Counted from the stretch's first letter, positions 1 through 9,470 are shown. The stretch: 64,000 bases of DNA from JAMLHH01 sp037189845 (GCA_037189845.1 JBBCIS010000001.1:186001-250000); one strand, 5' to 3'. Program-made: numbers and translations. Notes: generated from the sequence alone by a model not told the origin.

Positions 1-286
1 TGGTCTGCATTTCACAACCGGAGACAGACAGACAGGCTCCCACCAATAATGCCATCACTGAGTAAGGCAAACGGATATCCCAGACGATGACTTTGGTAGA
101 AATATCTACCTGATCCGGTCTGAAAAGTGCCTGTAATACATCTGTAAATTTTAATGTGGATGGACCTACTGCTATATCAAAGCAGAAAGAAACAATGAGG
201 GCTGCTGCCAGTATAAAAAGAATAAGGATACGCCGGATGAACTGCCGGCGATATCCTTGTTCTATCGTTAAAGATAAATCAGTCAA
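1..286 (-). CDS. FecCD-family iron/siderophore ABC transporter permease (5' end only)
   Basis: The reverse strand reads open from 286 to the window edge. It gives a short cytosolic tail rich in Arg, one hydrophobic helix, and then the typical FecCD N-terminal segment ending in LVGACLSVSGCEMQ, which matches the LaGaaLavsGa.mQ region of FecC/FecD/BtuC permeases. These permeases form the membrane channel of importers for ferric siderophores, heme or cobalamin. The only start I can find is TTG at 284-286, because an in-frame stop lies just upstream and the next Met is far inside the family's conserved region. It begins 11 nt after the stop of the substrate-binding protein and is the last visible gene of the operon. 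The rest of the protein, and probably the ATPase, lie outside the window. Confidence 0.85.
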   Translation of the reverse strand, partial: MTDLSLTIEQGYRRQFIRRILILFILAAALIVSFCFDIAVGPSTLKFTDVLQALFRPDQVDISTKVIVWDIRLPYSVMALLVGACLSVSGCEMQT

Positions 287-297
287 AACCTAAAATT

Positions 298-1389
298 CTA
301 TTTTTTGAGTTCTATATAATAGACGCCTTTTAAAGGTATTGCTAAAAATTTAGAATTCAGGGTGTTGATAGTCGTTTGTGGATTGAGTAATGAGAAAAGT
401 GCAGGGTTGATCCATTTTGCCAAAGCTTCCAACGCAACAATATTTAAAGGTGAATCGTAGAAATAGTGCCACAATCCATATACTTTATTTTTTTTCACTG
501 CATTCAATGGTGTCATCATTGGTCTTTGTGTCAATGTTTTCAGGCTGAGCTGAGATTGAGCAGCCGTGGTACCCTGACCAATTACAAATCCCTTTTGCCC
601 GGGTAATGCCAGACCCGTAGCAATATAGATATCCGGTTGCTGGGTAATGACGTATTCTGCATTCAGCTCACCCACTTCTCCGGGCAATATATCTCCGATG
701 TTTTTACCACCTACAAACTCAATGAATTCTCCCATGTTTCCTTTACCGGGTGTTCCGCTGAGCTCACCTCTGATCATTTCCATATAAACCTTAGGTTTTA
801 CAGCAGTTTTATTTTTGGCAACAGCTTGTTTAATATGATTGAGCTTTTGAGTATAAAGCTCATTAAAAGCTTTAGAAACAGACTCTTTACCTAAAACTTT
901 ACCCAATATATCCATACTTGGCACCGTATTTTTTAAAGGATGAAGTCTGAAATCCACAAAAATGATAGGAATACCTGCGGCAGTTAATTGCTTGATGACG
1001 TCTGCAGATTTCGCATCAGGCCCATGTGATCCTGCACCGAAAATGGCCAGATCAGGTTTTAATGCCAGAATTTGCTCTGTGGAAACTGTTTCCTTACCTG
1101 TTGAGCCTATATTTTTAATATTCCTGATACCGGGAAAAGTCTTTTCAAACTCTTCAAACATTAAACCTCCATTTTTTTTGAAATCTCCTGTCCAACCAAC
1201 GACGACACTGGTAGGATCTTTGTAAAAAAGTGAAAGTGTAATCAATGAGCGGCCTTCTCCAAGAATCACTCTTTTAGCAGGAGCTTTTAAGGTCACTTTT
1301 CTTCCGACAATGTCAGTCACCGTGATTTCCTGTGCAAATGAATTGCTTGCAAGCAAAATGGTGATGAGAAAAAGAAAAATTTTATTCAT
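298..1389 (-). CDS. ABC transporter periplasmic substrate-binding protein (iron/siderophore/cobalamin type)
   Basis: This is a 363-residue protein with a signal peptide (MNKIFLFLITILLASNSFAQ) and the BtuF/FhuD-type fold (PF01497). An N-terminal segment on the metal/siderophore-binding half reads VTDIVGRKVTLKAPAKRVIL, followed by ALKPDLAIFGAG and a second half around AEYVITQQPDIYIATG. It would capture a ferric siderophore or similar ligand in the periplasm and deliver it to the FecCD permease encoded 11 nt downstream. There is no lipobox, so it is predicted soluble periplasmic. Its place in an operon with a TonB receptor and an esterase favours ferric siderophore over B12, but the substrate is inferred from context only. 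Confidence 0.88.
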   Translation of the reverse strand: MNKIFLFLITILLASNSFAQEITVTDIVGRKVTLKAPAKRVILGEGRSLITLSLFYKDPTSVVVGWTGDFKKNGGLMFEEFEKTFPGIRNIKNIGSTGKETVSTEQILALKPDLAIFGAGSHGPDAKSADVIKQLTAAGIPIIFVDFRLHPLKNTVPSMDILGKVLGKESVSKAFNELYTQKLNHIKQAVAKNKTAVKPKVYMEMIRGELSGTPGKGNMGEFIEFVGGKNIGDILPGEVGELNAEYVITQQPDIYIATGLALPGQKGFVIGQGTTAAQSQLSLKTLTQRPMMTPLNAVKKNKVYGLWHYFYDSPLNIVALEALAKWINPALFSLLNPQTTINTLNSKFLAIPLKGVYYIELKK

Positions 1390-1397
1390 GTTTTATA

Positions 1398-1425
1398 GTA
1401 TTGGGTATTGAGTAATGGGTATCGG
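1398..1425. repeat. Degenerate heptamer tandem repeat (GTATTGG type)
   Basis: Four consecutive 7-nt units read GTATTGG, GTATTGA, GTAATGG, GTATCGG. They lie in the 113-nt space between the binding protein and the beta-propeller gene. Similar units reappear at 60586-60619. Confidence 0.7.
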
Positions 1426-1502
1426 GACGGTTTGCACCGGATTTAGTCCCAGTTATACCTTTTTATCACTGAATCCTTCCAGGCAGATTTTTGAGATATT
1501 CG

Positions 1503-2552
1503 TTAAGGTAAGATCAGACTGACTGTATCTCCGTTTTCATCTTCAGGCGGAGTAGGTTCACCTTCTTTAGCTCTTACAGATTTTGCTTTATTGGTCACAT
1601 AAGCAGCACCTGTTTTCTGGTTGATAGCCACTGTATTAGGGTGAGTTCCTGTTTCGATGTTTTTGATAACTTCATAGTTTTTGCTGTTGATGACAGTGAC
1701 GTTGCCTGCTTTTCTGTTAGCTACGTATAGCAATTGTCTTTCTGAATCAAACTGTATGCCTATTGCACCATCACCTGCAGGAACGGTAGAAATTAATTCA
1801 CCTGTTGAGGCATTCAACACCGTCACATTATTGCTTTTCTGATGGGAAACAAAAATTCTGTCACCTTTGGCATCATACACTAAATTGATAGCACTTTCTC
1901 CCTGAGTAGGATAGTTTTTGACTACCTTATTAGTAGAAAGATCTACTACCGCGATCTCGGCGGTTCCTAATAATAATACGTACAGCTGATTTCTTTCTTT
2001 ATCTAAAGCCAATCCTGTCGGACTTTCGCCTACGCCTTCTATCAGGTGGCTGAAGGTATTGGTTTTGCCATCAATCACCCAGACAAGACCTTCTTTGTTG
2101 ACATCAGATACATAGACCAGATTTTTTTCTTCATCTACAATCGTTTCTCTGATATGTGATTTTTCTCTGCCATTGCCGATAGTCGCAAGGATTTTTCCGC
2201 TGTTCAGGTCGATTGCGTGTACAGAATTGCTTCTGGTATTGGTTGTATAAAGCGTATTGGTTTTCTGATTGATACCAAGACCGTAAGCAGGAGCTTCTTT
2301 GACATCTATGGTAGCTAAAACTTCCAGTGTATTTGGATCTAATTTGTAAATAAAACCATTAGGCTCTAATCTGGAACCTGCTGAAGCTACGTATACAGCG
2401 TTGCTTTTTTCGCTGTAAACAATTTCATACAGGCCTTTTCCTGTACGTTCGGATTTTTTTAATTCCTGAGCTGATAAGCTATTGTAAAATACACCACTCA
2501 GAGTAATAGCTCCTATTGCAAGTGTTTTGGAATGAGATAATAACTGTTTCAT
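1503..2552 (-). CDS. YncE-like YVTN beta-propeller periplasmic protein
   Basis: This 349-residue secreted protein (signal peptide ending near SLSAQ) consists of repeated ~40-residue blades with the pattern xxVYVanrxxxxVtVIdxxt, for example NQLYVLLLGTAEIAVVDLST and LLYVANRKAGNVTVINSKN. This is the YVTN/NHL-type seven-bladed propeller of the E. coli YncE family. The biochemical role is not settled; family members are often iron-regulated. Here it sits inside an iron-uptake operon, 29 nt after the esterase gene, which supports an accessory role in siderophore or iron handling in the periplasm. The C-terminus is acidic (GEPTPPEDENGD). Fold assignment is confident, function is not. Confidence 0.8.
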   Translation of the reverse strand: MKQLLSHSKTLAIGAITLSGVFYNSLSAQELKKSERTGKGLYEIVYSEKSNAVYVASAGSRLEPNGFIYKLDPNTLEVLATIDVKEAPAYGLGINQKTNTLYTTNTRSNSVHAIDLNSGKILATIGNGREKSHIRETIVDEEKNLVYVSDVNKEGLVWVIDGKTNTFSHLIEGVGESPTGLALDKERNQLYVLLLGTAEIAVVDLSTNKVVKNYPTQGESAINLVYDAKGDRIFVSHQKSNNVTVLNASTGELISTVPAGDGAIGIQFDSERQLLYVANRKAGNVTVINSKNYEVIKNIETGTHPNTVAINQKTGAAYVTNKAKSVRAKEGEPTPPEDENGDTVSLILP

Positions 2553-2581
2553 TGTATAAAAAATTTATGTAGATACCGGAA

Positions 2582-3760
2582 TTACTTTCCGGCGTTTTGA
2601 ATAAACCAATTGTAGAAAGCGGGGAATGCTTCGCGCCAGTATAATGCTCCGTGCCTGCCTGTCGGATGCACAGAAAGCTGTATTTCCGGCTGAGCTTTTT
2701 CTTTTAAAAGACCTATAACGCGGTTGACATCATCGGTCATGTTGACAAAAGTTTTATCTTTCTTTTGTCTGTTTTCACTTTTTCCTGCGTAGAAAAAGTA
2801 GTGTTGTTTGTTGATATGCCTGCTCTTTTTGAGTTGAGAGATATCGTTTTCAATATTTCCATAATCGAGCCAGACAGATGGTGAAAAAAGTCCCATCCAT
2901 CCAAATGTTTTCGGGTATTTGATGCCTGCATACAATGAGATAAGCCCTCCCATGGAGCTGCCTGCTATTCCTGTATTGCTTTTGTCTGAAAGTGTACGGT
3001 AGTTTTTATCTACGTACGGTTTTAATGTCCTGGTGATAAATTCCAGATATGCTTTTCCCTCAGCGACTGCACTGTCTTCATTGGGATGATAATAATATTC
3101 TGTGACACGTTTTTTCATGTCAGGATTGTGATTAATTCCTACTATGATGCAGGGAGTTTCACTGTTGTCCAGCGTTTCATCTACCGACCATTCCACGGGA
3201 CCGATTCTGCCTACTGAGGTAGCTTCATCGAAAAGGTGCTGACCGTCATGCATGTATAAGACCGGATATTTTTTACCGGAAGTCTGATAATCTTTCGGGA
3301 GATAAATCCAGATTTGCCTGCGTCTGTCCAGCTGAGGAATATAAAATGCAGTATCGAGGATATGGACATTTTCCGATGCAGTAGATGCAGGAAAATCATC
3401 TCTCCATCCCTCAATAGCACAAGATATAGTAGTGTCTTTCTCCAGCAATGCCAGTCTGGGAGCTTCCAGTCGTCCTTTTTGGGTACATTCAGAAGTCTGC
3501 CATGAGCCACGGGTGAATTTAAACTCCAATCTGTCGCTGGGCACATCCTTGAAATACAAGCTGAAAGAGTAAGTGCCGTCAGGATTTTTTGACAATTTCA
3601 TACTATCCTCATTCGGTCTCCACATGTTGAAGTTGCCGGAGATAAAAATATCTTCATCTGCATGAGAATCCGGTAAGCTGGTTACATGTACTGTCAATGT
3701 ATGCTGTGCAGACACGGACACTGAGAACAACAAGGATAATATGAATTGCCAGTATTTCAT
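2582..3760 (-). CDS. Secreted Fes/IroE-like esterase (alpha/beta hydrolase, PF00756) with N-terminal CBM48-like domain
   Basis: The 392-residue protein has a signal peptide (cleaved after VSAQ), an N-terminal immunoglobulin-like carbohydrate-binding type domain (ISGNFNMWRP, around residues 39-110) and an esterase-D domain. The nucleophile elbow is GSSMGG with Ser269, and a likely catalytic His is His370 in HPTGRHGALYW. Relatives include enterochelin esterases and IroE, which cut the ester backbone of catecholate siderophores. Placed 7 nt after a DUF4374 gene and downstream of a TonB receptor, it is likely to hydrolyse an imported siderophore in the periplasm and so release iron. It could instead be an acetyl- or feruloyl-esterase; the iron-operon context argues against that. 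Confidence 0.85.
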   Translation of the reverse strand: MKYWQFILSLLFSVSVSAQHTLTVHVTSLPDSHADEDIFISGNFNMWRPNEDSMKLSKNPDGTYSFSLYFKDVPSDRLEFKFTRGSWQTSECTQKGRLEAPRLALLEKDTTISCAIEGWRDDFPASTASENVHILDTAFYIPQLDRRRQIWIYLPKDYQTSGKKYPVLYMHDGQHLFDEATSVGRIGPVEWSVDETLDNSETPCIIVGINHNPDMKKRVTEYYYHPNEDSAVAEGKAYLEFITRTLKPYVDKNYRTLSDKSNTGIAGSSMGGLISLYAGIKYPKTFGWMGLFSPSVWLDYGNIENDISQLKKSRHINKQHYFFYAGKSENRQKKDKTFVNMTDDVNRVIGLLKEKAQPEIQLSVHPTGRHGALYWREAFPAFYNWFIQNAGK

Positions 3761-3767
3761 TGAAAGA

Positions 3768-5039
3768 TTATTTCACTTCTACTTTGTAGAATCCATTGAC
3801 AGATCCGCCTTCTGTTACCTGGAACAATTGTGTAGCAGAGATGGAAGCAGGATTGTATTCGAAGTATCCATTGACAGAGCCATCGGCTGTAGAACCTCTT
3901 AACAGGATTTTTCCGTCGATTTCTACAACAGCAAGAGCTGCGCCCGGATTTGTTCCTGCAGGAATACCATTGATAGCTGTGAAAGTTTTGCTTGCTACGT
4001 CTACGGTATAGAATTTCCAGATATCACCTGTGTTGATATTGCCGGTTCCTCCACCTGTCAGCGTTTCTGTGTTCAATACAACAATCAGCTTACCGTCTTT
4101 AGCGAATACACCCACGAATTTACCGTTATCTTCTGCTCTGAAATCAGAGAAGTTCAGTTCCCATGTAGCATCTATATCAGTAGCATTGGCTTTGATACGT
4201 GCAATTTTTGATTTACCGCCCAAAGCACTTCTTCCCTGGCAAACGATGTACAAATCGCCATTGGTATCGAAGTCGTACATCTCATTTTCATTGATGTAAG
4301 CGATACTTCCTGTATTAGGGATAGTGATCGTTTTTTCATATTTTCCTGTTGCTACATCTATTACTGCGATATATACATCTTCATAGAAATCGTCAAAGAA
4401 GCCTTTCTGAGCTGCATTGGTTTTTGCATAAGTGATGTTCGCAAATAATTTTCCGTTTTTGACCGCTAAGAATTTCTGACCGATAGAACGGAATAATATA
4501 GCTGCTTCATCTACACCTCTCTCATTGACTACGCTTTCAAAGTCGATAGAACCGGTACGTGATAATGAAGCAGGATTAAATGTCTGAATTTTTAATGGTT
4601 CTGCACCATCCCAATAGAATCCGCTGTTGTCATCTGCTACCACAAAATTTCCTGAACCGAAAGTGCTTTGGTCTACAGCTATCTGATTTTCTACAGATAT
4701 TTTACCATCAGCGCTGAATTGCAGACGTTCAATAATTTTAGAGTAGTCAGCATTGGCAAAGGTTTTGAAGAACCAGTTTTTATAAGTTCTGAATCCTCCC
4801 ATTCCTTTTCCTGATACGGAATTGGTAGTAATATTGGATACATTTCCATCCGGCAGGCTATCAAAAGCTGTGATGTATCCCGGTTTGTCCTGTACAGTTC
4901 TGTCACTCATGGTCATAAGGACATACTTGTATTTTTTAGGAGTGACATCTTCGTCTTTTACAGTGTCATCTTTCTTACAGGCAGCTGTCATCAACAGTAC
5001 TGCTGCGAAAAGAGTGAAAATTTGGCTGAGTCTTTTCAT
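3768..5039 (-). CDS. DUF4374 lipoprotein
   Basis: This 423-residue lipoprotein has a lipobox near residue 20 (LMTAAC followed by KKDD). The pattern YVLMTMSDRTVQDKPGYITAFDSLPDGN near the start of the mature chain, followed by a propeller-like series of strands, matches DUF4374 proteins. These are found almost only in Bacteroidota, next to TonB-dependent siderophore receptors. It begins 3 nt after the receptor gene ends, so the two are surely cotranscribed and perhaps translationally coupled. It is predicted to sit on a membrane of the cell envelope and to help with ligand capture or transfer; no enzymatic residues stand out. The family's biochemical role is not known to me. Confidence 0.85.
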   Translation of the reverse strand: MKRLSQIFTLFAAVLLMTAACKKDDTVKDEDVTPKKYKYVLMTMSDRTVQDKPGYITAFDSLPDGNVSNITTNSVSGKGMGGFRTYKNWFFKTFANADYSKIIERLQFSADGKISVENQIAVDQSTFGSGNFVVADDNSGFYWDGAEPLKIQTFNPASLSRTGSIDFESVVNERGVDEAAILFRSIGQKFLAVKNGKLFANITYAKTNAAQKGFFDDFYEDVYIAVIDVATGKYEKTITIPNTGSIAYINENEMYDFDTNGDLYIVCQGRSALGGKSKIARIKANATDIDATWELNFSDFRAEDNGKFVGVFAKDGKLIVVLNTETLTGGGTGNINTGDIWKFYTVDVASKTFTAINGIPAGTNPGAALAVVEIDGKILLRGSTADGSVNGYFEYNPASISATQLFQVTEGGSVNGFYKVEVK

Positions 5040-5042
5040 CTT

Positions 5043-7454
5043 TTAACTTCTTTTTGATTTAAATAAATAGTTGACTTTTAAATGATAACTTCTACCTGCA
5101 CGCTGTACTCTGTAGAAGTCATATAATTTTGCGTTGGCGATATTTTTAACTTCAAATCCTATATGAAACGGGAGCTTACCCATCGTGTAATGAGCTCCGG
5201 CTGATAGTAAATGCTGGTTGGGTACAATCTGAGTAATGTCCAGCTCACTTTTTCCCCATATTCCAAGAAACCCATCAGGCTCCATTCTTTTAGGAATAAA
5301 ATCCAGATAAAACTCTCTGATAAAATTGTAGTGGAGGTAAACTTTCAGATGATTACCAGGACGAATCAAATCATTGAACCGGGCTGTCCAACCCAGATTA
5401 GCAAAGAAATAAGGTGTGTTCCTGAGTCTGGCATCTTCTTTCCATTTATCCAATGGAGTTTCGATATCTTTCATCCTGTTGTTTTGCCAGGTAGCATTGG
5501 TATTGATGATGAAATATTTCCAGATATTGACAGATGCATCTATGTCAAATCCATACCCTCTGACATTATCGAGGTTCTGATATTGAGCATATGGTGGCTG
5601 AACGGGTATGAGTAAGATTAAATCTTTTGTTTTCCTGTAAAATGCACCTGCTTCTATGGTATAGATTTTCTTCTGCACTCTGTAATTCAGGTTGAGATTG
5701 AGACTTCTCTCCGGTTTCAAATCAAAATTCGGCACTCTTGTATCACTGTCTCCGAAGAGTTCTTCCTGATCGGGCAGCCTGTTGGTATATTCTGCAGATA
5801 CACGTACCAGGTGCTTTTCGTTGATTTTGTACCGGACACCATTCGCCAATCCCCATGAGAAATCTTTGGTGTGAAGGATATCATTCATAGAAGTATTGGA
5901 TGCCTGATAACCATTGGCACCTTTGCCCTGATAGCTGAATATTTTTGCGATCAGATTATTGGTCAGCTTGTCATTCAGGATTTTATATTCCCAACCCAAT
6001 CCTCCGACTATTTTCCTGTAAGAAGCCGGAACACTCAGCACATCTATATCGGTATTGAGAAATTTAAGACCGAAAGGATCGCTGCCCACTCTCTCTACAT
6101 TAGTGACAGCCAGATTCGCTTCCAGCTTATGCCTGTCAGTAGGCTGATAGGAAATATTTGTCCGGGAAGTGAGCGTTTTGAAATCTACATCAGAGTTGGC
6201 AGGTTGCGGACTTTCTCCAATTTTGTAAGGATTAGGTGTGAAATTTCCGTACCAGTCATAAGAGCCTCTTGCAGTGTCTACACGATTTCTGTTGATGACA
6301 TTGTAAGCAAAAAACTGATCGATTTTCACTCTGCCGTCTGCAAAAGATTTTTTGTATCTCAGTGTTGGAATGACAGATTTCTGATTGAGCAGAATAGCAC
6401 CGTAAGGAGTATTCATCATCGTCGGATGCTGTTGTTGTCTGTTGACTCCGAAAGCTGCGACGCTAAACTTCAGTTCATCCGCCCACTTTTGATTTTTGAC
6501 ACCGGCATAAGCTTCTGCATAATAGCTTTTGTAACCGTTGTGAAACAATCTGACTGTCTGCCAGGATGGATTTCTGGTCACCGGATCCGGTACACGAACC
6601 TCGGCATCGTAATCGTTCTTTGAGTAATTGAAGAATCCTTCTCCGCCTGCAAACCATGTATTCTTTTTATTGCTGTAGTGACCGACTACAGATACTATGT
6701 GCGTATGAAATGAACCGACTTCGTAAGAGACATTGAGTGTCGGCACTGAAGAATGATTAGGCACCAGATTGACTGCCCCTCCGAGCGCATCTGCTCCTAA
6801 TGATACAGGCAAAACACCTTTATATACCTCAACTCTTTCGAGCATATTGAGCGGGAGATTGGAAATATTGTATCCGTCGCCCAGATAATTCAAAGGAATA
6901 CCATCTTTAAAGTATCTGACAGAGCGCCCCTGAAAACCGTTGACGGAAATATCTGCATTATTTCCCAGTCCGCCACTCTGGCGGATACGCACTCCGGCGG
7001 CTCTGTTCATAATTTCCATCAATGAAGAAGGTTGTGTAGAAATCGCTTTGATATCCATCACAGTAGCAGTAATCGTTTGCTCTTTGGCCTGCTGAGTTTT
7101 CGTCTGACCAGTCACTGAGACAGCTTCCAGTTCTGTCAGAGATGGTTGCAGCTGGATTTTTATTTCCTGATTTTTATTCAGATCTATCTTTATTTCCTGA
7201 GTCTGATAGCCTACATAACTAGCTGTCAATGTATATTGACCGGATTTCACTGCCGGAAACAAAAAATGTCCCTGTAAGTCTGTAATCCGATAAAGGTCAG
7301 AAGGCACAAGCTTGAGTGTGACACCTGTGAGTGGTTCATTCGATTCATCTGTGATGGTTCCCTGAATTTTGAAGTCAGATTGAGCATACAGACAGGTAGA
7401 AAATGTCAGAAATATACTTAAAATCAGAACTCTTATATAAAACACGAACCTCAT
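5043..7454 (-). CDS. TonB-dependent outer-membrane siderophore receptor
   Basis: This 803-residue protein starts with a signal peptide (about residues 1-25), followed by a CarboxypepD_reg-like beta-sandwich (residues ~30-115, GTITDESNEPLTGVTLKL). The plug domain follows (about 125-235), with the signatures NADISVNGFQGRSVRYF and LERVEVYKGVLPVSLGADAL. The remainder is the 22-stranded barrel, ending in a beta strand with a terminal aromatic region (YHLKVNYLFKSKRS). The size and plug signature fit receptors for ferric siderophores rather than SusC-type glycan receptors, which are longer. It is the first gene of the iron operon, and a perfect inverted repeat lies 23 nt upstream of its start. The actual ligand cannot be read from sequence. 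Confidence 0.92.
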   Translation of the reverse strand: MRFVFYIRVLILSIFLTFSTCLYAQSDFKIQGTITDESNEPLTGVTLKLVPSDLYRITDLQGHFLFPAVKSGQYTLTASYVGYQTQEIKIDLNKNQEIKIQLQPSLTELEAVSVTGQTKTQQAKEQTITATVMDIKAISTQPSSLMEIMNRAAGVRIRQSGGLGNNADISVNGFQGRSVRYFKDGIPLNYLGDGYNISNLPLNMLERVEVYKGVLPVSLGADALGGAVNLVPNHSSVPTLNVSYEVGSFHTHIVSVVGHYSNKKNTWFAGGEGFFNYSKNDYDAEVRVPDPVTRNPSWQTVRLFHNGYKSYYAEAYAGVKNQKWADELKFSVAAFGVNRQQQHPTMMNTPYGAILLNQKSVIPTLRYKKSFADGRVKIDQFFAYNVINRNRVDTARGSYDWYGNFTPNPYKIGESPQPANSDVDFKTLTSRTNISYQPTDRHKLEANLAVTNVERVGSDPFGLKFLNTDIDVLSVPASYRKIVGGLGWEYKILNDKLTNNLIAKIFSYQGKGANGYQASNTSMNDILHTKDFSWGLANGVRYKINEKHLVRVSAEYTNRLPDQEELFGDSDTRVPNFDLKPERSLNLNLNYRVQKKIYTIEAGAFYRKTKDLILLIPVQPPYAQYQNLDNVRGYGFDIDASVNIWKYFIINTNATWQNNRMKDIETPLDKWKEDARLRNTPYFFANLGWTARFNDLIRPGNHLKVYLHYNFIREFYLDFIPKRMEPDGFLGIWGKSELDITQIVPNQHLLSAGAHYTMGKLPFHIGFEVKNIANAKLYDFYRVQRAGRSYHLKVNYLFKSKRS

Positions 7455-7476
7455 TACACTGATAAACAGGCAGCTA

Positions 7477-7495
7477 ATTTAGAAATAATCTAAAT
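7477..7495 (-). promoter_or_regulatory. Fur-like operator: 19-bp inverted repeat upstream of iron operon
   Basis: ATTTAGA, spacer AATAA, TCTAAAT form perfect 7-bp arms in a 19-bp site, the usual length of a Fur box. It lies 23-41 nt before the receptor start codon. The match to an iron-responsive site is inferred from its place and symmetry; no regulator gene is present in the window. Confidence 0.6.
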
Positions 7496-7625
7496 AAAAA
7501 TAAGAAAGCACGTATGAAGGATACGTTAACTGACACAGATATGACAGAATACAGATGTTGGTATTATCAAAAACTAAGCTTTTAATGATATTACTTGGGG
7601 ATAATGCCTTTACTTTGTATCCGGC

Positions 7626-9458
7626 ATGGGTTATAAAAATTTACAGGAATGTGTAGATGATCTGGAGCGTCACGGTCATCTGGTACGTATCAAAGAAGAA
7701 GTAGATCCTTATCTGGAAATGGCGGCTATACACCTGCGTGTATATGATGCCAAAGGTCCCGCTTTGTTGTTTGAAAATGTAAAAGGTTCAAAATATAAAG
7801 CTGTCAGCAATCTTTTCGGTACAGTAGAAAGATCGTCTTTCATGTTCAGAGATTCACTGGATAAAGTAAAGTTGCTGGTAGAAGCGCAGGGTGATCCGAT
7901 GGCAGCGCTCAAAAATCCTTTCAGATACTGGAAGCTGCCATTTTTTGCCATCAAGGCATTGCCTAAAAAAGTTTTTAAGCAACATTTTGATGAAATCCGC
8001 ATAGAAGATATTCCGCAAGTGCATTGCTGGCCGATGGATGGAGGAGCATTTGTTACGCTACCGATTGTTTATACTGAAGATCCGGATGCTCCCGGGCCTA
8101 TGAAAGCCAATATCGGGATGTATCGTATACAGCTTTCCGGAAATGACTATGTACAGAATAAAGAGGTAGGATTGCACTATCAGCTGCACAGAGGTATCGG
8201 TGTACACCAAACGAAATATAAAGCGCTGGGAAAACCTATGAAAGTCAGCATTATCGTCGGTGGCTCACCTTCTCACACTTTCTCAGCGGTAATGCCGCTA
8301 CCGGAAGGATTGTCGGAGCTGACATTTGCAGGGGCGCTGGGCAACAGAAGATTCAGATATTTTTATGATGAAAAAGATCATTTTGTTTCTGCTGATGCGG
8401 ATTTTATAATTACAGGAGAAGTATATCCGGGAGAAAATAAACCAGAAGGACCTTTCGGAGATCATCTCGGATATTATAGCCTCAGACACGATTTTCCGCT
8501 CATGCGTGTTGACAAAGTCTATGCTAAGAAAAATGCCATCTGGCCATTTACTGTAGTAGGAAGACCTCCTCAGGAAGATACCAGCTTTGGCGACATGATA
8601 CATGAAATCACAGGTTCAGCTATTCCAAAAGAGATTCCGGGTGTACATGAAGTACATGCTGTAGATGCTGCGGGTGTACATCCCTTGTTGCTGGCTATCG
8701 GTTCAGAAAGATATACGCCTTATTACGAAACCACCCGGCCACAGGAAATTCTGACGATTGCTAATCATATTCTGGGAACCGGACAGCTATCCCTTGCAAA
8801 ATGGCTCTTCATTGCAGCGAAGCAAGACGATGCGACTCTGCATACACATGATCTGGTGAAGTTTTATAGCCATATCCTGGAAAGGGTGGACTGGAAAAGA
8901 GATGTACATTTTTATACGAAAACAACCATTGATACACTTGATTACAGCGGGTCGGATCTGAACAGTGGCTCAAAAGTTGTGATTGCAGCAGCAGGCAAAC
9001 CAATCAGAGAGTTGTCCGGTGAGATACCTGCGGGATGGGAGGGGAGTGCTTACCTGCCGGAAATGATTATGCCGGGGATTTTATCTGTGCAAAGCAAAAA
9101 ATTCACTACTTACGAAAATGCAGCCCTTGAGCTGGAAGAACTTGCACAAAGTATAGAAGTAAGCGGATTAAACCAATGGAATGGCGTTCCTCTGATTGTG
9201 CTTTCAGATGATAGTCAATTCACGGCTGCTGATCTCAAAAATTATGTCTGGGTGACTTATACGAGATCTAATCCTTCACATGATATTTACGGTGTGAAAA
9301 GTTTTACCGATCATAAACATTGGGGATGTCATGGTCCATTGGTGATTGATGCGAGGGTCAAGCCACATCACGCACCACCTTTGATCAAGGATGAAAAAGT
9401 AGAAAATGCTATCAACCGTATTTTCGAAAAAGGAGGTTCTTTACACGGAAAATTGTAG
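7626..9458 (+). CDS. UbiD-family decarboxylase (menaquinone-type)
   Basis: The 610-residue protein is a full-length UbiD-family prenyl-FMN-dependent (de)carboxylase. The conserved core PEGPFGDHLGYYS lies near residue 275, preceded by IVGGSPSHTFSAVMPLPEG and followed by the ITGSAIPKEIPGVHEVHAVD stretch. E. coli UbiD is about 500 residues; the longer ~600-residue form is the one usually annotated in Bacteroidota as a menaquinone-biosynthesis decarboxylase, acting on a prenylated naphthoate or hydroxybenzoate-like acid. No flavin prenyltransferase (UbiX) gene or other quinone gene is nearby. A near-consensus -7 element (TTACTTTG, 7611-7618) lies 7 nt before the ATG, so the leader is very short or absent. 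Family is certain, substrate inferred. Confidence 0.88.
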   Translation: MGYKNLQECVDDLERHGHLVRIKEEVDPYLEMAAIHLRVYDAKGPALLFENVKGSKYKAVSNLFGTVERSSFMFRDSLDKVKLLVEAQGDPMAALKNPFRYWKLPFFAIKALPKKVFKQHFDEIRIEDIPQVHCWPMDGGAFVTLPIVYTEDPDAPGPMKANIGMYRIQLSGNDYVQNKEVGLHYQLHRGIGVHQTKYKALGKPMKVSIIVGGSPSHTFSAVMPLPEGLSELTFAGALGNRRFRYFYDEKDHFVSADADFIITGEVYPGENKPEGPFGDHLGYYSLRHDFPLMRVDKVYAKKNAIWPFTVVGRPPQEDTSFGDMIHEITGSAIPKEIPGVHEVHAVDAAGVHPLLLAIGSERYTPYYETTRPQEILTIANHILGTGQLSLAKWLFIAAKQDDATLHTHDLVKFYSHILERVDWKRDVHFYTKTTIDTLDYSGSDLNSGSKVVIAAAGKPIRELSGEIPAGWEGSAYLPEMIMPGILSVQSKKFTTYENAALELEELAQSIEVSGLNQWNGVPLIVLSDDSQFTAADLKNYVWVTYTRSNPSHDIYGVKSFTDHKHWGCHGPLVIDARVKPHHAPPLIKDEKVENAINRIFEKGGSLHGKL

Positions 9459-9470
9459 TAGGAAACTATT

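Noticed and set aside
1398..1425. Possible CRISPR-like repeats
   Set aside because: Units are 7 nt with no spacers, so this is a tandem repeat, not an array. No cas gene is present.
5211..6623. Plus-strand open frames opposite the TonB receptor (134 and 250 codons)
   Set aside because: They are antisense shadows of a well-supported receptor gene, with no family features or promoter.
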